Source: Bacteroidota bacterium
GTDB taxonomy: Bacteria > Bacteroidota > Bacteroidia > Cytophagales > Cyclobacteriaceae
Assembly: GCA_027297025.1 (NCBI GenBank)
Contig: JAPUIM010000307.1
Location: 1 to 6,950, forward strand
Length of the DNA: 6,950 bases
Direction of reading: 5' to 3'
The position numbers and the translations under genes were made by a program. Positions 6,233-6,950 of the stretch are shown piece after piece. Position 1 is the stretch's first letter; each line of letters begins with the position of its first letter. The notes beneath the pieces are model-generated. The model searched no databases. It had not been told where the DNA came from and worked only from the letters and a program-made list of their open reading frames with translations.

Positions 6233-6950
6233 GTGATAGCTGATCCGATCGCAATATTTTTTATTCTTGCCTCTGTTGTATTTACCGCCATTTGGTTGGA
6301 GAAAAATAACAGAAACTTTAAAAAGCTTGGTGCTGGTGCAATTGTAATATTGCTGGGAATGCTCCTCTCTAATTTCGGATTCATTCCAGGCGATTCGGGG
6401 ACTTATGATTTCTTGATGAGCACTGGGGTTAGCGGTGCCATTGTTCTGATCTTATTGAGTGTAGATATTCGTTCTATTCGTAAAGCCGGACCGGATATGT
6501 TAAAAGCTTTTTTCATTGGCGCTTTTGGTTCGGCGGTAGGGTCGATAATCATGGCACTGATCCTGTCGGAAGCGATCGGAGCGGAGACATGGAAGCTTTC
6601 AGGGCAGTTTACCGGCACATATATTGGTGGGGGAGTAAACTTTGCGGCTTTGGCACGGGCATTTGATACCAGTAGTGACTTGTTTACTGCAGCAATGGCA
6701 GCTGATGTGATCCTAACGTCATTTTGGCTCATTGCCTGTCTTGTGGTACCTGTACTTCTGGGACGAAATGGAAAAGAAAATACTGAAATTAAGTCATCTG
6801 ATAAAAATACTTTCACCCTGGAACAATCCCTATACATCAGTAAACACCCCATTCGCATCTCACATTTTGCAGCATTGATTGCCCTAACTCTTGGAGTTTT
6901 ATGGTCTTCACAATTTCTATCTTCTTTATTTTCTTTTCTACCTGAAGTCC
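6233..6950 (+). CDS. DUF819-family integral membrane protein, 5' part (cut by window end)
   Basis: The first 239 codons are present and the frame is open at the window edge. Family hallmarks are NFGFIP (~47-52), VDIRSIRKAGPDMLKAF (~77-93, matching the family's 'DLR.I.K.G...L.AF' block) and GTYIGGGVNFAALARAF (~128-144), the most diagnostic stretch. Hydrophobic segments fall at about 4-21, 32-50, 63-78, 92-113, 157-176 and 211-232, with a hydrophilic loop at ~177-208. Full-length members are usually near 400 residues, so roughly 40% is missing. Function is not established; the YjcL/DUF819 family is usually described as a putative transporter-like membrane protein. Start choice is open. TGA 6224-6226 closes the frame, leaving TTG 6227 or GTG 6233. 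GTG gives MIADPIAIFF, which best fits the short N-terminus usual for the family. An ATG at 6223 is in another frame and ends after six codons. No Shine-Dalgarno-like sequence is seen. Confidence 0.88.
   Translation, partial: MIADPIAIFFILASVVFTAIWLEKNNRNFKKLGAGAIVILLGMLLSNFGFIPGDSGTYDFLMSTGVSGAIVLILLSVDIRSIRKAGPDMLKAFFIGAFGSAVGSIIMALILSEAIGAETWKLSGQFTGTYIGGGVNFAALARAFDTSSDLFTAAMAADVILTSFWLIACLVVPVLLGRNGKENTEIKSSDKNTFTLEQSLYISKHPIRISHFAALIALTLGVLWSSQFLSSLFSFLPEV

Noticed and set aside
6193..6858. - strand ORFs at 6193-6384 and 6403-6858 (up to 151 residues)
   Set aside because: They are antisense to a clear DUF819 protein with the diagnostic GTYIGGGVNF block on the + strand. The longer one has a low-complexity A/P/S/R-rich composition typical of a shadow frame.

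Overview
The window looks like a piece of a Bacteroidota chromosome, probably a gliding, T9SS-bearing Cytophagales/Flavobacteriia-type bacterium. The base composition is AT-rich and genes lack Shine-Dalgarno-like leaders. The large secreted protein ends in a CHU_C / 'gliding motility-associated C-terminal' (type B T9SS) sorting domain, and a few sites resemble the Bacteroidota promoter -7 box TAnnTTTG. Genus cannot be decided from the sequence.

Layout: 1-514 has no convincing gene. It holds a weak small membrane-type ORF (about 32-157), then a degenerate tandem array (about 178-364) with a 42-44 bp period built from two alternating ~21 bp half-units, then an AT-rich leader. Next, on the + strand, is a ~1056-residue modular surface/secreted protein (515-3685). 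It has a signal peptide, an IgGFc-binding-protein-like N-terminal region, PKD and PKD-like modules, fibronectin-III-like modules and a T9SS sorting domain. Its natural start appears to be an ATT codon, because the only normal alternative (TTG at 536) cuts off the charged part of the signal peptide. A 342 bp convergent gap (3686-4027) holds a 9-bp-stem hairpin, a good -7-type box facing back into the first gene, and a short ORF remnant. On the - strand, 4028-5980 encodes an exported SxxK serine hydrolase (beta-lactamase/PBP-like) carrying a C-terminal four-helix membrane domain. A 252 bp divergent spacer separates it from the 5' part of a DUF819-family membrane protein (6233 to the window edge).

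The three genes do not form an operon: the first two converge, and the second and third diverge. No shared pathway can be inferred beyond all three acting at or outside the inner membrane. I see no RNA genes, CRISPR array, insertion sequence or phage genes. No undescribed system is evident. The points most worth a second look are the ATT start, the dimeric 21/42 bp repeat array, and the non-canonical start of the DUF819 gene.
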